Shown: in pieces, positions 23,524-32,150 of the stretch
Layout: each line of letters opens with the position of its first letter
How positions within the stretch are numbered: the stretch's first letter is position 1
Assembly: GCA_947589155.1 (NCBI GenBank)
Contig: CANQBH010000022.1
Span: 1-34,494 of the forward strand
Length of the DNA: 34,494 nt
Direction: 5' to 3'
DNA from: an uncultured Lachnospiraceae bacterium
Lineage (GTDB): Bacteria > Bacillota > Clostridia > Lachnospirales > Lachnospiraceae
Made by a program: the position numbers and the translations under genes
Notes under the pieces: model-generated
What the model was told of the DNA's origin: nothing
Databases searched by the model: none
What the model saw: only the letters and a program-made list of their open reading frames with translations

Positions 23524-25068
23524 TCATACGAAGCCGTCTTCCAATTCAAACCAAAAATCCACACCATTTGCCAAATTTTCAACGCCGTATTTCTGATGAT
23601 GTTCCTCCATCACCGCCTTGACCAACGACAGGCCGATGCCGGAACCTCCGTAGGCGCGCGTATGCGCCTTGTCGCCCTTGTAGAACTTATCCCAGAGATG
23701 CGGCAGGACTTCCTCTGCGATCGGATCTCCCGTGTTAAAGACATGGGTACGCACCCTGCCGTCCCGTTTTTCGAGGCGGATCTCGATCCTTTTTTCACCT
23801 TTCGCATAATGGATGGCGTTGCTGATGTAGTTAGAGATCACCTGCTCGATCAGATATTCGTCCGCATGCACATAGACGGGGCCTTCCTGCGCGAACCGGC
23901 AGTCGATCCCGTTCTGCTCGAACAAAATACGGAAGGACGGCAGCATATTGCCGATAACGTCCGAAAGATCGAAGCGCTCATAAGAAAGATCGCCGCTGCC
24001 CGATTCGATCTGATCCAGCGAGATCATCGAAAGCACCAGATGATTCATCTTGACCGCCTCGTCGCGTATGACGTCGCAGTAAAAGGCGCGGTCCGCCGGA
24101 TCGTCCAGCACGTCTTCCTGAAGCCCTTCCGCATACCCTTGGATCAGGGCGATCGGCGTCTTGAGTTCATGGGAGACATTTGCGATGAACTCCTTCTGCC
24201 GCCGCTCGTTTTCCTCGCGCTGACGGATGTCCTGCTGCAGATCGTCGTTCGCCTGCTTTAATTCGAGGATCGTCTTTTCCAGCGTTTCGGACATGGCGTT
24301 CATGCACTCGCCAAGTTCGTCAACCTCGTTCTTTTTCCGGCGGCTCCGGTATTTCGCCCCGAAATCCAGTTGCGTCATCCGCAGGGAGAGATCCCGCAGT
24401 TCCTCGATCGGCCGCGTGATCCGCTTGGTCATGAACCATCCCATCAGCACGCCGAGCAGCACGGCCAGCATGGCTGTAAAGGCCAGAAAGCGGTTGGCGA
24501 TCGCCACGCTGCTGCGGATGTCCTCCACGGCGGAACGGATGAGGACCAGACTGCCGTCGTCCAGCGTTCCCCAGAGCACCAGATATTCTTCGCCCAGCCG
24601 CCGGTCTTCCTGTTCCTGAAGCACATAGTTCTCCGTACTCTCGATCACGCCCGAGGAAGGGTCGTTGTCCAGCCGCAGCACGGTGTAGAGAAACTCGGTA
24701 TAGAGCGCCGCGCTGTCCTTGAGCGTCGAGAGGATGACGCGTCCGTCGGAACCGAAGACCATCACCGACAGGTTGCCGTTGGCACGCGTCTTCTCCAGTT
24801 CCCTCAAAAAGTCTTCTTCTTCCAGTTCATCTTCCACGGCGGCAAGGTTTACCATATCAAAGGCGGTCTTCATCGCCTTTTCCTTATCCCGTAAATACAG
24901 GCGTTCCAGAAAAAAAGAATTTGCCAGCCAGAGGATGACGAGGATCGCCGCCAAAAGAAACAGCAGTTCTCTTGTAAACTCCATATGCAGGCTGCTCAAT
25001 TTTCCCGTCCGCCGCGCTTTTCGATCTTGCTTCATCTCATCCGGCCGTGCTTTTTTATCGTTCTTCAT
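23524..25068 (-). CDS. sensor histidine kinase
   Basis: A membrane two-component kinase of 514 residues. A basic N-terminus with a repeated RPDEMK unit is followed by TM1 (about 35-54), an extracytoplasmic sensor of about 140 residues, TM2 (about 194-213), HAMP (214-267), the dimerisation/phosphoacceptor box SHELKTPIA with H300, and an ATPase domain with NYISNAIHYAKG and GGSGIGLSLVK. I start at the ATG at 25066-25068, which begins one base after the regulator's stop; ATGs at 25089 (inside the regulator gene) and 25035 are alternatives because the region is duplicated. The ligand is unknown. It pairs with the regulator immediately upstream. Confidence 0.93.
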   Translation of the reverse strand: MKNDKKARPDEMKQDRKARRTGKLSSLHMEFTRELLFLLAAILVILWLANSFFLERLYLRDKEKAMKTAFDMVNLAAVEDELEEEDFLRELEKTRANGNLSVMVFGSDGRVILSTLKDSAALYTEFLYTVLRLDNDPSSGVIESTENYVLQEQEDRRLGEEYLVLWGTLDDGSLVLIRSAVEDIRSSVAIANRFLAFTAMLAVLLGVLMGWFMTKRITRPIEELRDLSLRMTQLDFGAKYRSRRKKNEVDELGECMNAMSETLEKTILELKQANDDLQQDIRQREENERRQKEFIANVSHELKTPIALIQGYAEGLQEDVLDDPADRAFYCDVIRDEAVKMNHLVLSMISLDQIESGSGDLSYERFDLSDVIGNMLPSFRILFEQNGIDCRFAQEGPVYVHADEYLIEQVISNYISNAIHYAKGEKRIEIRLEKRDGRVRTHVFNTGDPIAEEVLPHLWDKFYKGDKAHTRAYGGSGIGLSLVKAVMEEHHQKYGVENLANGVDFWFELEDGFV

Positions 25069-25079
25069 CTCATCCGGCC
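25030..25079. repeat. 33-bp tandem duplication at the regulator/kinase junction
   Basis: A 17-base sequence (25030-25046) recurs exactly at 25063-25079, giving a 33-bp period, with a partial third copy at about 25084-25093. Each copy holds an ATG in the kinase frame, so the duplicated unit encodes RPDEMK twice and supplies two candidate starts. Confidence 0.85.
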
Positions 25080-25768
25080 TCGTCTTCATCCGGTTCAAAT
25101 TTGTAACCGTATCCCCAAATCGTCTTGATATACTCCCCACGGTCCCCGAGTTTTGCGCGGAGTTTCTTGACGTGGGTATCGATGGTACGCGCGTCGCCGA
25201 AATAATCATAATCCCAGACGCTGTTTAAGATCATATCCCGCGACAGGGCGAGCCCCGTATTCTCCAGAAAATACGTCAGAAGTTCAAATTCCTTGACGCT
25301 GAGCATCACTTCGCGGCCGTCCGCCTTGACCTGATGCGCCGCCAGATCGATCATGATCCCGCCTTTGCACAACACCTTGCTCTCCTTCGGCGCGGCCCCC
25401 TCGCTGCGCCGGAACAGGGCGTTGACGCGCGCGACAAGGATCCGCGGGCTGAACGGCTTGGAGATGTATTCGTCCGCGCCGCACTCATAGCCCGCAAGGA
25501 CGTCGCTTTCTTCGGACTTCGCCGTCAAGAGGATGATCGGCAGCGTCGAAGTCTCGCGCATTTCCCGGCACACCTGAAGGCCGTCGCGTTCCGGCATCAT
25601 CACGTCGAGGATCATCATATCCAGTTCCCTGTCCCGATAAAATACATCCAGCGCCTGTTCTCCGTCTCCGGCTTCCACCACCTGATACCCTTCGCGGCTG
25701 AGATAATCCGATAAGAGTTTCCGAAGCCGCGGTTCGTCATCTGCGATCAGGATCTTCTTCGCTGCCAT
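25070..25768 (-). CDS. OmpR/PhoB-family response regulator
   Basis: A 232-residue transcription regulator. The receiver domain has the acidic pair D10/D11 (LIADDEPRLR), phosphoacceptor D55 (MMILDVMMPERDG), LTAKS and K104 (YISKPF). The C-terminal winged helix includes VKEFELLTYFLENTGLALSRDMILNSVWDYDYFGDARTIDTHVKKLRAKLG and GYGYKFE. I start at the ATG at 25766-25768, after GGAAGGAGG; this start lies 32 bases inside the end of the upstream coiled-coil gene, implying translational coupling. The kinase begins at its stop. Target genes are unknown; the divergent or downstream genes are candidates. Confidence 0.95.
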   Translation of the reverse strand: MAAKKILIADDEPRLRKLLSDYLSREGYQVVEAGDGEQALDVFYRDRELDMMILDVMMPERDGLQVCREMRETSTLPIILLTAKSEESDVLAGYECGADEYISKPFSPRILVARVNALFRRSEGAAPKESKVLCKGGIMIDLAAHQVKADGREVMLSVKEFELLTYFLENTGLALSRDMILNSVWDYDYFGDARTIDTHVKKLRAKLGDRGEYIKTIWGYGYKFEPDEDEAG

Positions 25769-26381
25769 CGTTTGGTCCGCCTCCTTCCGTCTGCTTTGTC
25801 TGTTCCATCTGCTCCTTCTGTTTTTGAAGTTCCTGCTTTTCCGCGGCAAGTTCGCGCTCGCGCTGCGTAAGTTCCGTCTCCCATGAAGCGTATTTGTCGA
25901 TCAGTTTCTGCTCGTAGTTTAAGATCGTCGGGTTCTTCGAGTCGGCCGTGATGTAAAACATCCCGAGAATCATGACAAGCATGGCTGCGGACGCCACGCC
26001 GAAGATCCGGCTCAACCGCCGGTATTTTCTAAGCTGCCGCTCCATGGCGGCTTTTTTTTGCCCCGCCCTGCCCGCGCGGTTCTCCTGCGGTTTGCCTTTT
26101 GTTCCGTCCGCGCGGTCCTCCTGCGGTTCACGTTCCGTCCCATCCGCGCGGTCCTCCTGCGGCGTCTCCTTTAGGATCTCCCGCAGTTCCGCCAGGAAAT
26201 CTTCGCCGACCGCCGTGCAGAACGTCCGGTCCTCCAGCAGTTTTTCATACAGATCCCGAACTTTTTTCCTGTCGTTCAGATCCAAATGCTGCCGCACATA
26301 CGCGACCGCCTGCCGTTCTTTTTCCGCCGCTTCCGCCTCGCGGCGCGTCTCAAAAACATAATCTCCTACCTGAAAAGCCAT
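25737..26381 (-). CDS. single-pass membrane coiled-coil protein, unknown function
   Basis: I do not recognise the family. The 214-residue product has a helical N-terminal region (MAFQVGDYVFETRREAEAAE to about 70) of a type seen in Clostridia proteins without known role. Three copies of a 12-residue PQEDRADGT-type repeat follow (73-109), then a basic stretch, one transmembrane helix (about 126-145) and a coiled coil (about 155-196, ELTQRERELAAEKQELQKQK). AAGGAGACGGG precedes the ATG. It overlaps the response-regulator gene by 32 bases, so it is co-translated with the two-component pair and may be an accessory sensor. Its promoter region is shared with the divergent polymerase. Confidence 0.82.
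   Translation of the reverse strand: MAFQVGDYVFETRREAEAAEKERQAVAYVRQHLDLNDRKKVRDLYEKLLEDRTFCTAVGEDFLAELREILKETPQEDRADGTEREPQEDRADGTKGKPQENRAGRAGQKKAAMERQLRKYRRLSRIFGVASAAMLVMILGMFYITADSKNPTILNYEQKLIDKYASWETELTQRERELAAEKQELQKQKEQMEQTKQTEGGGPNDGSEEDPDRR
26073..26162. repeat. 36-bp in-frame tandem repeat
   Basis: Two and a half copies of a 36-bp unit start at 26073, 26109 and 26145; the first 18 bases of each are identical but for one base. In the minus-strand gene they encode a hydrophilic 12-residue repeat rich in Gln, Glu, Asp and Arg between the N-terminal domain and the membrane helix. Copy number is likely to vary. Confidence 0.85.
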
Positions 26382-26430
26382 CCCGTCTCCTTTTCCAAAA
26401 ATTAATGGTTCCTTTTTTTCAAAAATGCGT

Positions 26431-26436
26431 TATAAT
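26431..26436 (+). promoter_or_regulatory. -10 element of the polymerase promoter
   Basis: A consensus TATAAT lies about 90 bases ahead of the polymerase start, but the -35 position (around 26408-26413) is poor. On the opposite strand an overlapping TATTAT could serve the divergent coiled-coil gene. The LexA-like dyad begins two bases downstream. Confidence 0.55.
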
Positions 26437-26437
26437 A

Positions 26438-26451
26438 CAAACAAACGTTCT
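26438..26451. promoter_or_regulatory. LexA-like SOS operator
   Basis: CAAACaaacGTTCT matches the Gram-positive LexA dyad CGAACnnnnGTTCG at 8 of 10 specified positions. It sits immediately downstream of the TATAAT of the translesion polymerase gene, a place where repressor binding would block transcription. The gene's function supports the call. It could also affect the divergent minus-strand transcript. Confidence 0.6.
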
Positions 26452-26524
26452 GTTTTTGCCGCTTTTATCAGCATAACAGTCTTTTGTGTAGATTGTGTGA
26501 CAATATCCGCCCAAGGAGGACGCC

Positions 26525-27796
26525 ATGCCGGAAAAACAATATCTCTGCATCGATCTGAAATCCTTTTATGCGTCCGTCGAATGTGCGGCGCGCGGCCTCG
26601 ATCCCATGACGACGAATCTGGTCGTGGCCGATCCCGAACGCTCCGACAAAACGATCTGTCTGGCGGTCTCCCCGTCGTTAAAGGCGCTCGGCGTCAAAAA
26701 CCGCTGCCGCCTGTTTGAGATCCCGAAAAACCTCTCCTATATCGTCGCGCCGCCGCGGATGCAGGCCTATATCGACTGCGCCGCAAAGATCTACGGGATC
26801 TATCTGCGCTATCTTTCCAAGGAGGATATCTACGTCTATTCCATCGACGAAGCTTTTATGGACGTGACCCATTATCTCGCCCTGTATCGCATGAGCGCCC
26901 GTGAACTCGGGCAGACGATCCTTGCGGACATCCACCGCGAACTGAACATCCGCGCGGCCTGCGGGATCGGCACCAACCTCTACCTCACCAAGGTCGCCCT
27001 CGATATCAGCGCCAAGCACTCGCCGGATTTCATCGGCGAACTCACCCCCGAGACGTTCCGGCAGACGCTCTGGAGACACAAGCCCCTGACCGATTTCTGG
27101 CGGATCGGGCGCGGCACCGCCGCCCGCCTGTCGCGGTACGGCATGGAGACCATGGAAGATATCGCCAAAGCCGACGAGGACTTCCTCTATCATCTGTTCG
27201 GCGTAGATGCGGAACTCCTGATCGACCATGCCCATGGGCGCGAGCCGGTCACCTTGCAGGATATCAAAAATTACAAGCCCCAGACAAACAGTTTGTGCAG
27301 CGGGCAGGTTCTTATGCGCGACTACGCCTATGAAGAAGGCCTGCTGATCGTCAAAGAAATGACCGATCTGCTTTGTCTCGACCTCGTCTCGCGGCAGCTT
27401 TTGACGGCCTCTCTCACCCTTCACGTCGGATACGCCAACCATCTGCGCCTTCCGCCGGCGCACGGCACCGCCGCGCTGCCGTTTGCCTCCAACGCCGACC
27501 GGATCCTTGTGCCTGCCGTCGAAAAACTGTACCGCAGGATCGTCCTTCCCGAGTATCCGATCCGGCGGGTCAGCATCACCTGCAACAACGTCGCCGCCGA
27601 AGAATGTTATCAATACGATTTTTTTGTGGATCCCGAAGGTCTTGCCAAAAACCGCAAAGTACAGCAGGCGGTCCTTGACATCAAACAAAAATACGGAAAA
27701 AACGCGATCCTCAAAGGCATGGATCTCGAAGAAAGCGCAACCACGCGGGAGCGCAACACACAGATAGGAGGGCACAAAAGTGGCGAAACGACCTGA
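26525..27796 (+). CDS. Y-family translesion DNA polymerase (UvrX/YqjW-like)
   Basis: An error-prone polymerase that copies past damaged bases. The 423-residue product has the Y-family palm motifs CIDLKSFYASVE (catalytic D10) and YSIDEAFMDV (D108, E109), ACGIGTNLYLTKVALDISAK, and a helix-hairpin-helix thumb (FWRIGRGTAARLSRYGMETMEDIA). The little-finger domain follows from about residue 250. AAGGAGG lies ahead of the ATG at 26525. It overlaps the downstream YolD-like gene by 17 bases, the same pairing as yqjW-yqjX and uvrX-yolD in Bacillus. A LexA-like operator lies in its promoter, so damage induction is likely. Confidence 0.94.
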   Translation: MPEKQYLCIDLKSFYASVECAARGLDPMTTNLVVADPERSDKTICLAVSPSLKALGVKNRCRLFEIPKNLSYIVAPPRMQAYIDCAAKIYGIYLRYLSKEDIYVYSIDEAFMDVTHYLALYRMSARELGQTILADIHRELNIRAACGIGTNLYLTKVALDISAKHSPDFIGELTPETFRQTLWRHKPLTDFWRIGRGTAARLSRYGMETMEDIAKADEDFLYHLFGVDAELLIDHAHGREPVTLQDIKNYKPQTNSLCSGQVLMRDYAYEEGLLIVKEMTDLLCLDLVSRQLLTASLTLHVGYANHLRLPPAHGTAALPFASNADRILVPAVEKLYRRIVLPEYPIRRVSITCNNVAAEECYQYDFFVDPEGLAKNRKVQQAVLDIKQKYGKNAILKGMDLEESATTRERNTQIGGHKSGETT

Positions 27797-28154
27797 CCAT
27801 ACCATGTCCCTTGCCGATCGGGCAAAACAATTCCTGCCGTTTTCCGCCCTGCGCGGGCTCAACGAAGCGCTGGCGGCGCAGGAGCGGATCGTGACGGACA
27901 AGATCGAACTTTCCGAAGAAGCGGCGGAAGAACTCGACCGCAAGATCAGACGGATCCAAAAGGGGATGTTGATCACGCTGCGCTATTTTGACACGGATAC
28001 CTATCTGCAAAAAACAGGAATGGTCGCCCGTCTGGATAAGGACAACCGATTCCTGCAATTGGTAGATACCAGGATCCCTTTTGATGATATCTATGACATT
28101 TCTTTTGACAGCGAACGGATCAATATTTGCCGAAGCCTTCCTCCAGATCGATGA
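27780..28154 (+). CDS. YolD-like family protein
   Basis: A 124-residue YolD-like protein. It begins [24 protein letters not shown], includes a helical middle ([26 protein letters not shown]) and ends in a beta-rich domain with FDDIYDISF. The start is GTG at 27780, after AGGAGGG within the polymerase gene, so the two are coupled. YolD proteins are encoded beside Y-family polymerases and have been proposed to be UmuD-like partners; no autoproteolytic motif is visible here. Its 3' end overlaps the convergent receptor gene by 35 bases, and I see no terminator for it. Confidence 0.9.
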   Translation: MAKRPDHTMSLADRAKQFLPFSALRGLNEALAAQERIVTDKIELSEEAAEELDRKIRRIQKGMLITLRYFDTDTYLQKTGMVARLDKDNRFLQLVDTRIPFDDIYDISFDSERINICRSLPPDR

Positions 28155-29472
28155 CCGGCTCGTCCTGCGTAAACGGGCTTTCCATCGGCTCGTAGCCTTC
28201 CGGTTCCTCGTCGTCCTCCAGCGCGCTGATATCGCCCAGACGGAAGCCTGAAAGCAGCGTCTGCATCCTGCTCGCCTGATTGGAGAGTTCGATACTGGCG
28301 GCCGCGCACTCCTGACTGGTCGCGGAATTGTTGGATACCACCTGCGATACCTGATCGATCGCCTGATTGATCTGCGCGATCGCCGTCGCCTGATAATTGG
28401 ACGCCTCGGAAATGCCGTGGATGATGCCCTCGCTCTCTTCTACGGCCTTGGTGATCTCGCCAAGCGCGTCCGCCGTCTCGGAAGCGATCCGGCTTCCGGC
28501 GTTGACCTTGTGGATGGAGTCCTCGATCAGTTCCGCCGTCTCAGAAGCAGCCGTCGCGCTCTTTGCGGCGAGGTTGCGGACTTCTTCCGCCACAACGGCA
28601 AATCCCTTGCCGGCCTCTCCGGCGCGGGCGGCCTCGACCGCCGCGTTCAGCGCAAGGATGTTGGTCTGGAACGCAATATCGTCGATCACCTTGATGATCT
28701 TTGAGATACTCTCGGAAGAATCGTTGATATCCTTCATCGCATTGATCATCTCGTTCATCTGATCGTTGCCCTTATGCACGTTCTCAAGCGCATGTTCCAC
28801 AAGTTCGGCCGCGTTGGACGCCTCCGCCGCGTTTTCCTTCGTCTTGCCCGCAACGTCGCTGATGGACGCCGTGATCTCCTCGATCGCGCTCGCCTGCTCC
28901 GTAGAGCCCTGCGCCAGCGCCTCGCTCGCTTTGGCGACTTCGGAAGAACTCGTAGACACCTGGTGCGCGGACTCGCTGATATGGCCCAGCGTAGACTGGT
29001 TCTTTTCCACCATGTTTTTCAGGGCGTTGCCCAGAAGATCGCGCTCGGAATGCGGAGCGACCTCCACGCACATATTGCCTTCGGCAACTTCGCCCGCGAT
29101 CTCCGCCTGCTCTTTGATATGATCGATCATGATCTGGAACTCGTCGACCAGATCGCCAAATTCATCGTTGGAGATCTTTTTTAAGGTAATGTCCACGTTG
29201 CCCATCGAGATCTCGTTCGCCACGGACGACAGCATCCGCAGGTTTCTGGCAATGATCCTCGTGACCGACAGCCCTAGCACGATCAATACGATCACGCATA
29301 CGAGCATTTGGAAGAACAGATAGATATTGTAATTCCTAAGGAATGTCGTCGGATCCTCCATCGTCGCCACCTGTTTTACCGACGAATAGGCAAAAACCTG
29401 ACATATGACCATCATGATACCCAGAAAAACAAACGTCAGGATCAGTTTTGCTCTAACGGTTAGTTTCTTCAT
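28120..29472 (-). CDS. methyl-accepting chemotaxis protein with minimal sensor region
   Basis: A 450-residue receptor. TM1 spans about 10-31 and TM2 about 51-70, with only about 19 residues between them, so there is no room for a ligand-binding domain outside the cell. A HAMP domain (about 71-125) leads to the cytoplasmic signalling hairpin, whose tip is [26 protein letters not shown]. The acidic tail ([15 protein letters not shown]...) lacks the NWETF-type CheR tether. I start at the ATG at 29470-29472 after AAGGAGGAG; it overlaps cheW by 20 bases. As last gene of cheR-B-Y-A-W-mcp it is the likely cognate receptor, sensing either inside the cell or through a partner. Confidence 0.93.
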   Translation of the reverse strand: MKKLTVRAKLILTFVFLGIMMVICQVFAYSSVKQVATMEDPTTFLRNYNIYLFFQMLVCVIVLIVLGLSVTRIIARNLRMLSSVANEISMGNVDITLKKISNDEFGDLVDEFQIMIDHIKEQAEIAGEVAEGNMCVEVAPHSERDLLGNALKNMVEKNQSTLGHISESAHQVSTSSSEVAKASEALAQGSTEQASAIEEITASISDVAGKTKENAAEASNAAELVEHALENVHKGNDQMNEMINAMKDINDSSESISKIIKVIDDIAFQTNILALNAAVEAARAGEAGKGFAVVAEEVRNLAAKSATAASETAELIEDSIHKVNAGSRIASETADALGEITKAVEESEGIIHGISEASNYQATAIAQINQAIDQVSQVVSNNSATSQECAAASIELSNQASRMQTLLSGFRLGDISALEDDEEPEGYEPMESPFTQDEPVIDLEEGFGKY

Positions 29473-29968
29473 CGTCTTCTCCTCCTTCAACTTCGTCCTC
29501 TATGTTATCCAACGCCGCCACATCCTCGTCGCTCAACAGCCGCGCCGGATCCAACAGCAGTTTTACGTCCTCTCCTACTTTTCCGATCGCAGCGACAAAT
29601 TTCCGATTGCTGCTGTCGTTTTTGCCCAGCGAAGGGGACGGCATGACATTCTCTTTCGGAATCTCCACCACTTCCGCGATCTGTTCCACAATCAATCCCA
29701 CTACGGTCTTTTCAAACTGCACGACAATGATACAGGTGCGGTCCGTATAGGCTATGGGTTCCTGCCGGAAACGCAGCCGCACGTCCACCACCGGTATGAT
29801 CTTGCCGCGGAGATTGATCAGCCCCTTGACATATTCCGCCGTCTCCGGTATCTCCGTGATCTCCTGAATGACGATGATCTCATTGACATACTGGATCTTG
29901 AGGCCGTAATATTCGTTTCCGGAGCGGAAGGTCACATATTTGTCTTTTTGTGTATCAAATTCGCTCAT
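29453..29968 (-). CDS. cheW: chemotaxis coupling protein CheW
   Basis: CheW bridges receptors and CheA. The 171-residue product has the usual beta-barrel core: [22 protein letters not shown], the [32 protein letters not shown] hallmark near residues 35-66, and [15 protein letters not shown]. The last 25 or so residues form a very acidic extension ([15 protein letters not shown]) beyond the usual CheW end. It lies 21 bases after cheA and overlaps the receptor gene. Identification is secure; the tail is unusual but its role is unknown. Confidence 0.96.
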   Translation of the reverse strand: MSEFDTQKDKYVTFRSGNEYYGLKIQYVNEIIVIQEITEIPETAEYVKGLINLRGKIIPVVDVRLRFRQEPIAYTDRTCIIVVQFEKTVVGLIVEQIAEVVEIPKENVMPSPSLGKNDSSNRKFVAAIGKVGEDVKLLLDPARLLSDEDVAALDNIEDEVEGGEDDEETNR

Positions 29969-29989
29969 ACATACCTGTCCTTTCCTTTA

Positions 29990-32137
29990 TTATCCCATCA
30001 ATCCCGCCGCATCAAGAATGAGCGCTATGCTGCCGTCGCCAAGCTGGGTGCAGCCGGACAGCCCTTTGACCTTCCTGATGTAATCCGGGATCGGCTTGAC
30101 CACGATCTCCTGCTTGCCCAAAAGCCGGTCCACAAAAAGGCAGACCACGCGTTTATCCACTTCCACGATCACCATCATGCCGTCTTCCACCGACTGTTCA
30201 AAGTGATCCAGACTGTAATACTCGCCCAGACGGATCACCGGATAACACTCGCCGCGGATCATTACGGACTCCGCGCCGTCCGGCTCGTGGATCATCATGC
30301 TCTCGTCCACATGGACAAATTCCCTGACTGCCCCCGTCTCGATCACAAACGCCGACGGTCCGGTCTCCATCACGATCCCGTCGATGATGGCGAGCGTCAG
30401 CGGTATCTTTAAGTTCATGACGCTGCCTTCGCCCGGCACGCTGTCGATCTCCAGCGATCCGCCGATCTTCTGCAGATTGGAGACCACCACGTCCATCCCG
30501 ACGCCCCTGCCGGAATATTCGGTCACGTTCTGGTTCGTGGAAAATCCCGGAAGCGTGATGAACTGATAGACTTCTTTATCGGAATAACTGCTTTCGGGCC
30601 TTCCCGGTTCCAGCAAGCCCTGCTGCCTTGCCTTTGCCATGATCTTATCGCGGTCCAGTCCCTTGCCGTTGTCGGAGACGGAGATCCACACCTTGCCGGA
30701 CTCGGTCTTCGCCTCCAGCGTCACCTTCGCTTTTTCCTTTTTGCCTGCGGCTTTCCGTTCTTCCTTGCTCTCGATTCCGTGATCCATGGAATTTCTCACA
30801 AGGTGCATCAGCGGATCGGAGATGTGCTCGATGATGTTCTTATCCACCTCGGTCGTATCGCCGATCATCTCAAAGCCTACGTCTTTATCCAGTTTACGCG
30901 ACATATCAAAAACAATGCGGTTCATTTTCTGGAAGGTGTTTGTCAGCGGCACCATCCGCATACTCATGATGACATTCTGCAGATCCGTGGAGATCTTCTT
31001 CATCTGGCCTGCGGCCTTATTGAAATTGTCAAGATTTAACCCCGGCACTTTCAGATCCGGATTTTGCAGAACCACCGACTGGGAAATGACCAGTTCGCCG
31101 ATCAGATCCATCAACTGATCCATCTTGGCGATATCCACGCTGATAAAGGAGGCCTTCTCGCCTTTTTTCGGCTTGTCCTTCGCAAGATTCTTCGCCTTGC
31201 CGGGTTCTTTCGCCGCGATGACGAAATCGCCGGGTACATATTTTTTCTTCGGCAGTTCCTGACGGTCTTCCTGCTTTGCGTCGGCGCGCGCTTCGATCTC
31301 CGCGACGCTGGAGTCCAGATCGATCACGATCTCGGAGCCCTCGGCGTCAAAGCCCATCTGATATTCTTTCGCGCTGCACTCGTAGATGTCAACGGCCGTC
31401 AGTTCATAACCGATCTGCACGACGTCGCGGATCGCCGCCTCGGTTGCCGAGGTGCGAAGCAAAATCTTAAATCCATCTTTAACAATTTCCTCGGAGGAGT
31501 CTTCATTGGTCAGAATGTCGTCCGGAGAATAGAGGATATCGTCCGCGATCTTCTTCAAGGCGAACACCGTCTTATAGGCGTGCATATTCGCCATCTGGAT
31601 ATCCGGATTGTACGTCAGATAGATCTTATAAAAATGAAGGTTGCTTCCCGGCTCCGGCGCGATATAGAACTGCTGCGCCGCCGGTTCCGCTTCTTTTTTC
31701 TCGTTCTTTCCCGCCGAAGCGCCCTTCCCGCCTTTGATCGTATCCAAAAAGCGGTCCAGTTCGTCGACCAGCGAAGACGCGTCGCCGTCCGCATCCCCGC
31801 CGTCCGAGAGTTTGTCCATCTCGTCCGAGATAAACGACGCGACGTCGAGGACATGCGCCACCAGTTCCACATGCGGCACATTGTCCGGGTGCGACTCCCT
31901 CAGATAGTAGAAGATGTCTTCCAGTTTATGGGCCACCCTTGTGATCTCGTCAAACATCATGATGCCTGACGAACCTTTGATGGTATGCATGGTGCGGAAA
32001 ATCTCATTGATGCTGTCGTCGTCAAAATAATCCGCATCCTTCTGCTCCATGACGATATCCTGAAGATTTTCCAGAAGCTGTTGATTTTCAAAGAGGTAGA
32101 CGCTGAGCATATCTCCTGTGTTAAAATCTCCCGCCAT
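29990..32137 (-). CDS. cheA: chemotaxis histidine kinase CheA
   Basis: CheA phosphorylates itself on receptor signal and passes phosphate to CheY and CheB. The 715-residue protein has all five domains. P1 is an HPt with H51 in MHTIKGSSG. P2 is around 165-270 (HFYKIYLTYNPDIQMANMHA). P3 is the dimerisation region (SVDIAKMDQLMDLIGELVISQS). P4 is the ATPase (LVRNSMDHGIE, SDNGKGLD, GRGVGMDVV). P5 is CheW-like (IDGIVMETGPSAFVIETGAVREFV). The ATG at 32135-32137 follows an AGGAGA site. It lies between cheY and cheW. Identification is secure. Confidence 0.98.
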   Translation of the reverse strand: MAGDFNTGDMLSVYLFENQQLLENLQDIVMEQKDADYFDDDSINEIFRTMHTIKGSSGIMMFDEITRVAHKLEDIFYYLRESHPDNVPHVELVAHVLDVASFISDEMDKLSDGGDADGDASSLVDELDRFLDTIKGGKGASAGKNEKKEAEPAAQQFYIAPEPGSNLHFYKIYLTYNPDIQMANMHAYKTVFALKKIADDILYSPDDILTNEDSSEEIVKDGFKILLRTSATEAAIRDVVQIGYELTAVDIYECSAKEYQMGFDAEGSEIVIDLDSSVAEIEARADAKQEDRQELPKKKYVPGDFVIAAKEPGKAKNLAKDKPKKGEKASFISVDIAKMDQLMDLIGELVISQSVVLQNPDLKVPGLNLDNFNKAAGQMKKISTDLQNVIMSMRMVPLTNTFQKMNRIVFDMSRKLDKDVGFEMIGDTTEVDKNIIEHISDPLMHLVRNSMDHGIESKEERKAAGKKEKAKVTLEAKTESGKVWISVSDNGKGLDRDKIMAKARQQGLLEPGRPESSYSDKEVYQFITLPGFSTNQNVTEYSGRGVGMDVVVSNLQKIGGSLEIDSVPGEGSVMNLKIPLTLAIIDGIVMETGPSAFVIETGAVREFVHVDESMMIHEPDGAESVMIRGECYPVIRLGEYYSLDHFEQSVEDGMMVIVEVDKRVVCLFVDRLLGKQEIVVKPIPDYIRKVKGLSGCTQLGDGSIALILDAAGLMG

Positions 32138-32150
32138 CAGGTTCTCCTTT

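Noticed and set aside
26678-27976. 432-codon open frame on the minus strand opposite the polymerase
   Set aside because: It lies wholly opposite a well-supported Y-family polymerase and YolD gene, has no ribosome binding site that I can see, and its product has no recognisable motif; codon bias of the real gene keeps the frame open.
29405-30412. 335-codon plus-strand open frame opposite cheW/cheA
   Set aside because: A shadow of cheA and cheW; histidine- and arginine-rich composition typical of an antisense translation and no domain.
31064-31969. 301-codon plus-strand open frame opposite cheA
   Set aside because: The same reasoning: antisense to a full-length CheA with all domains intact.
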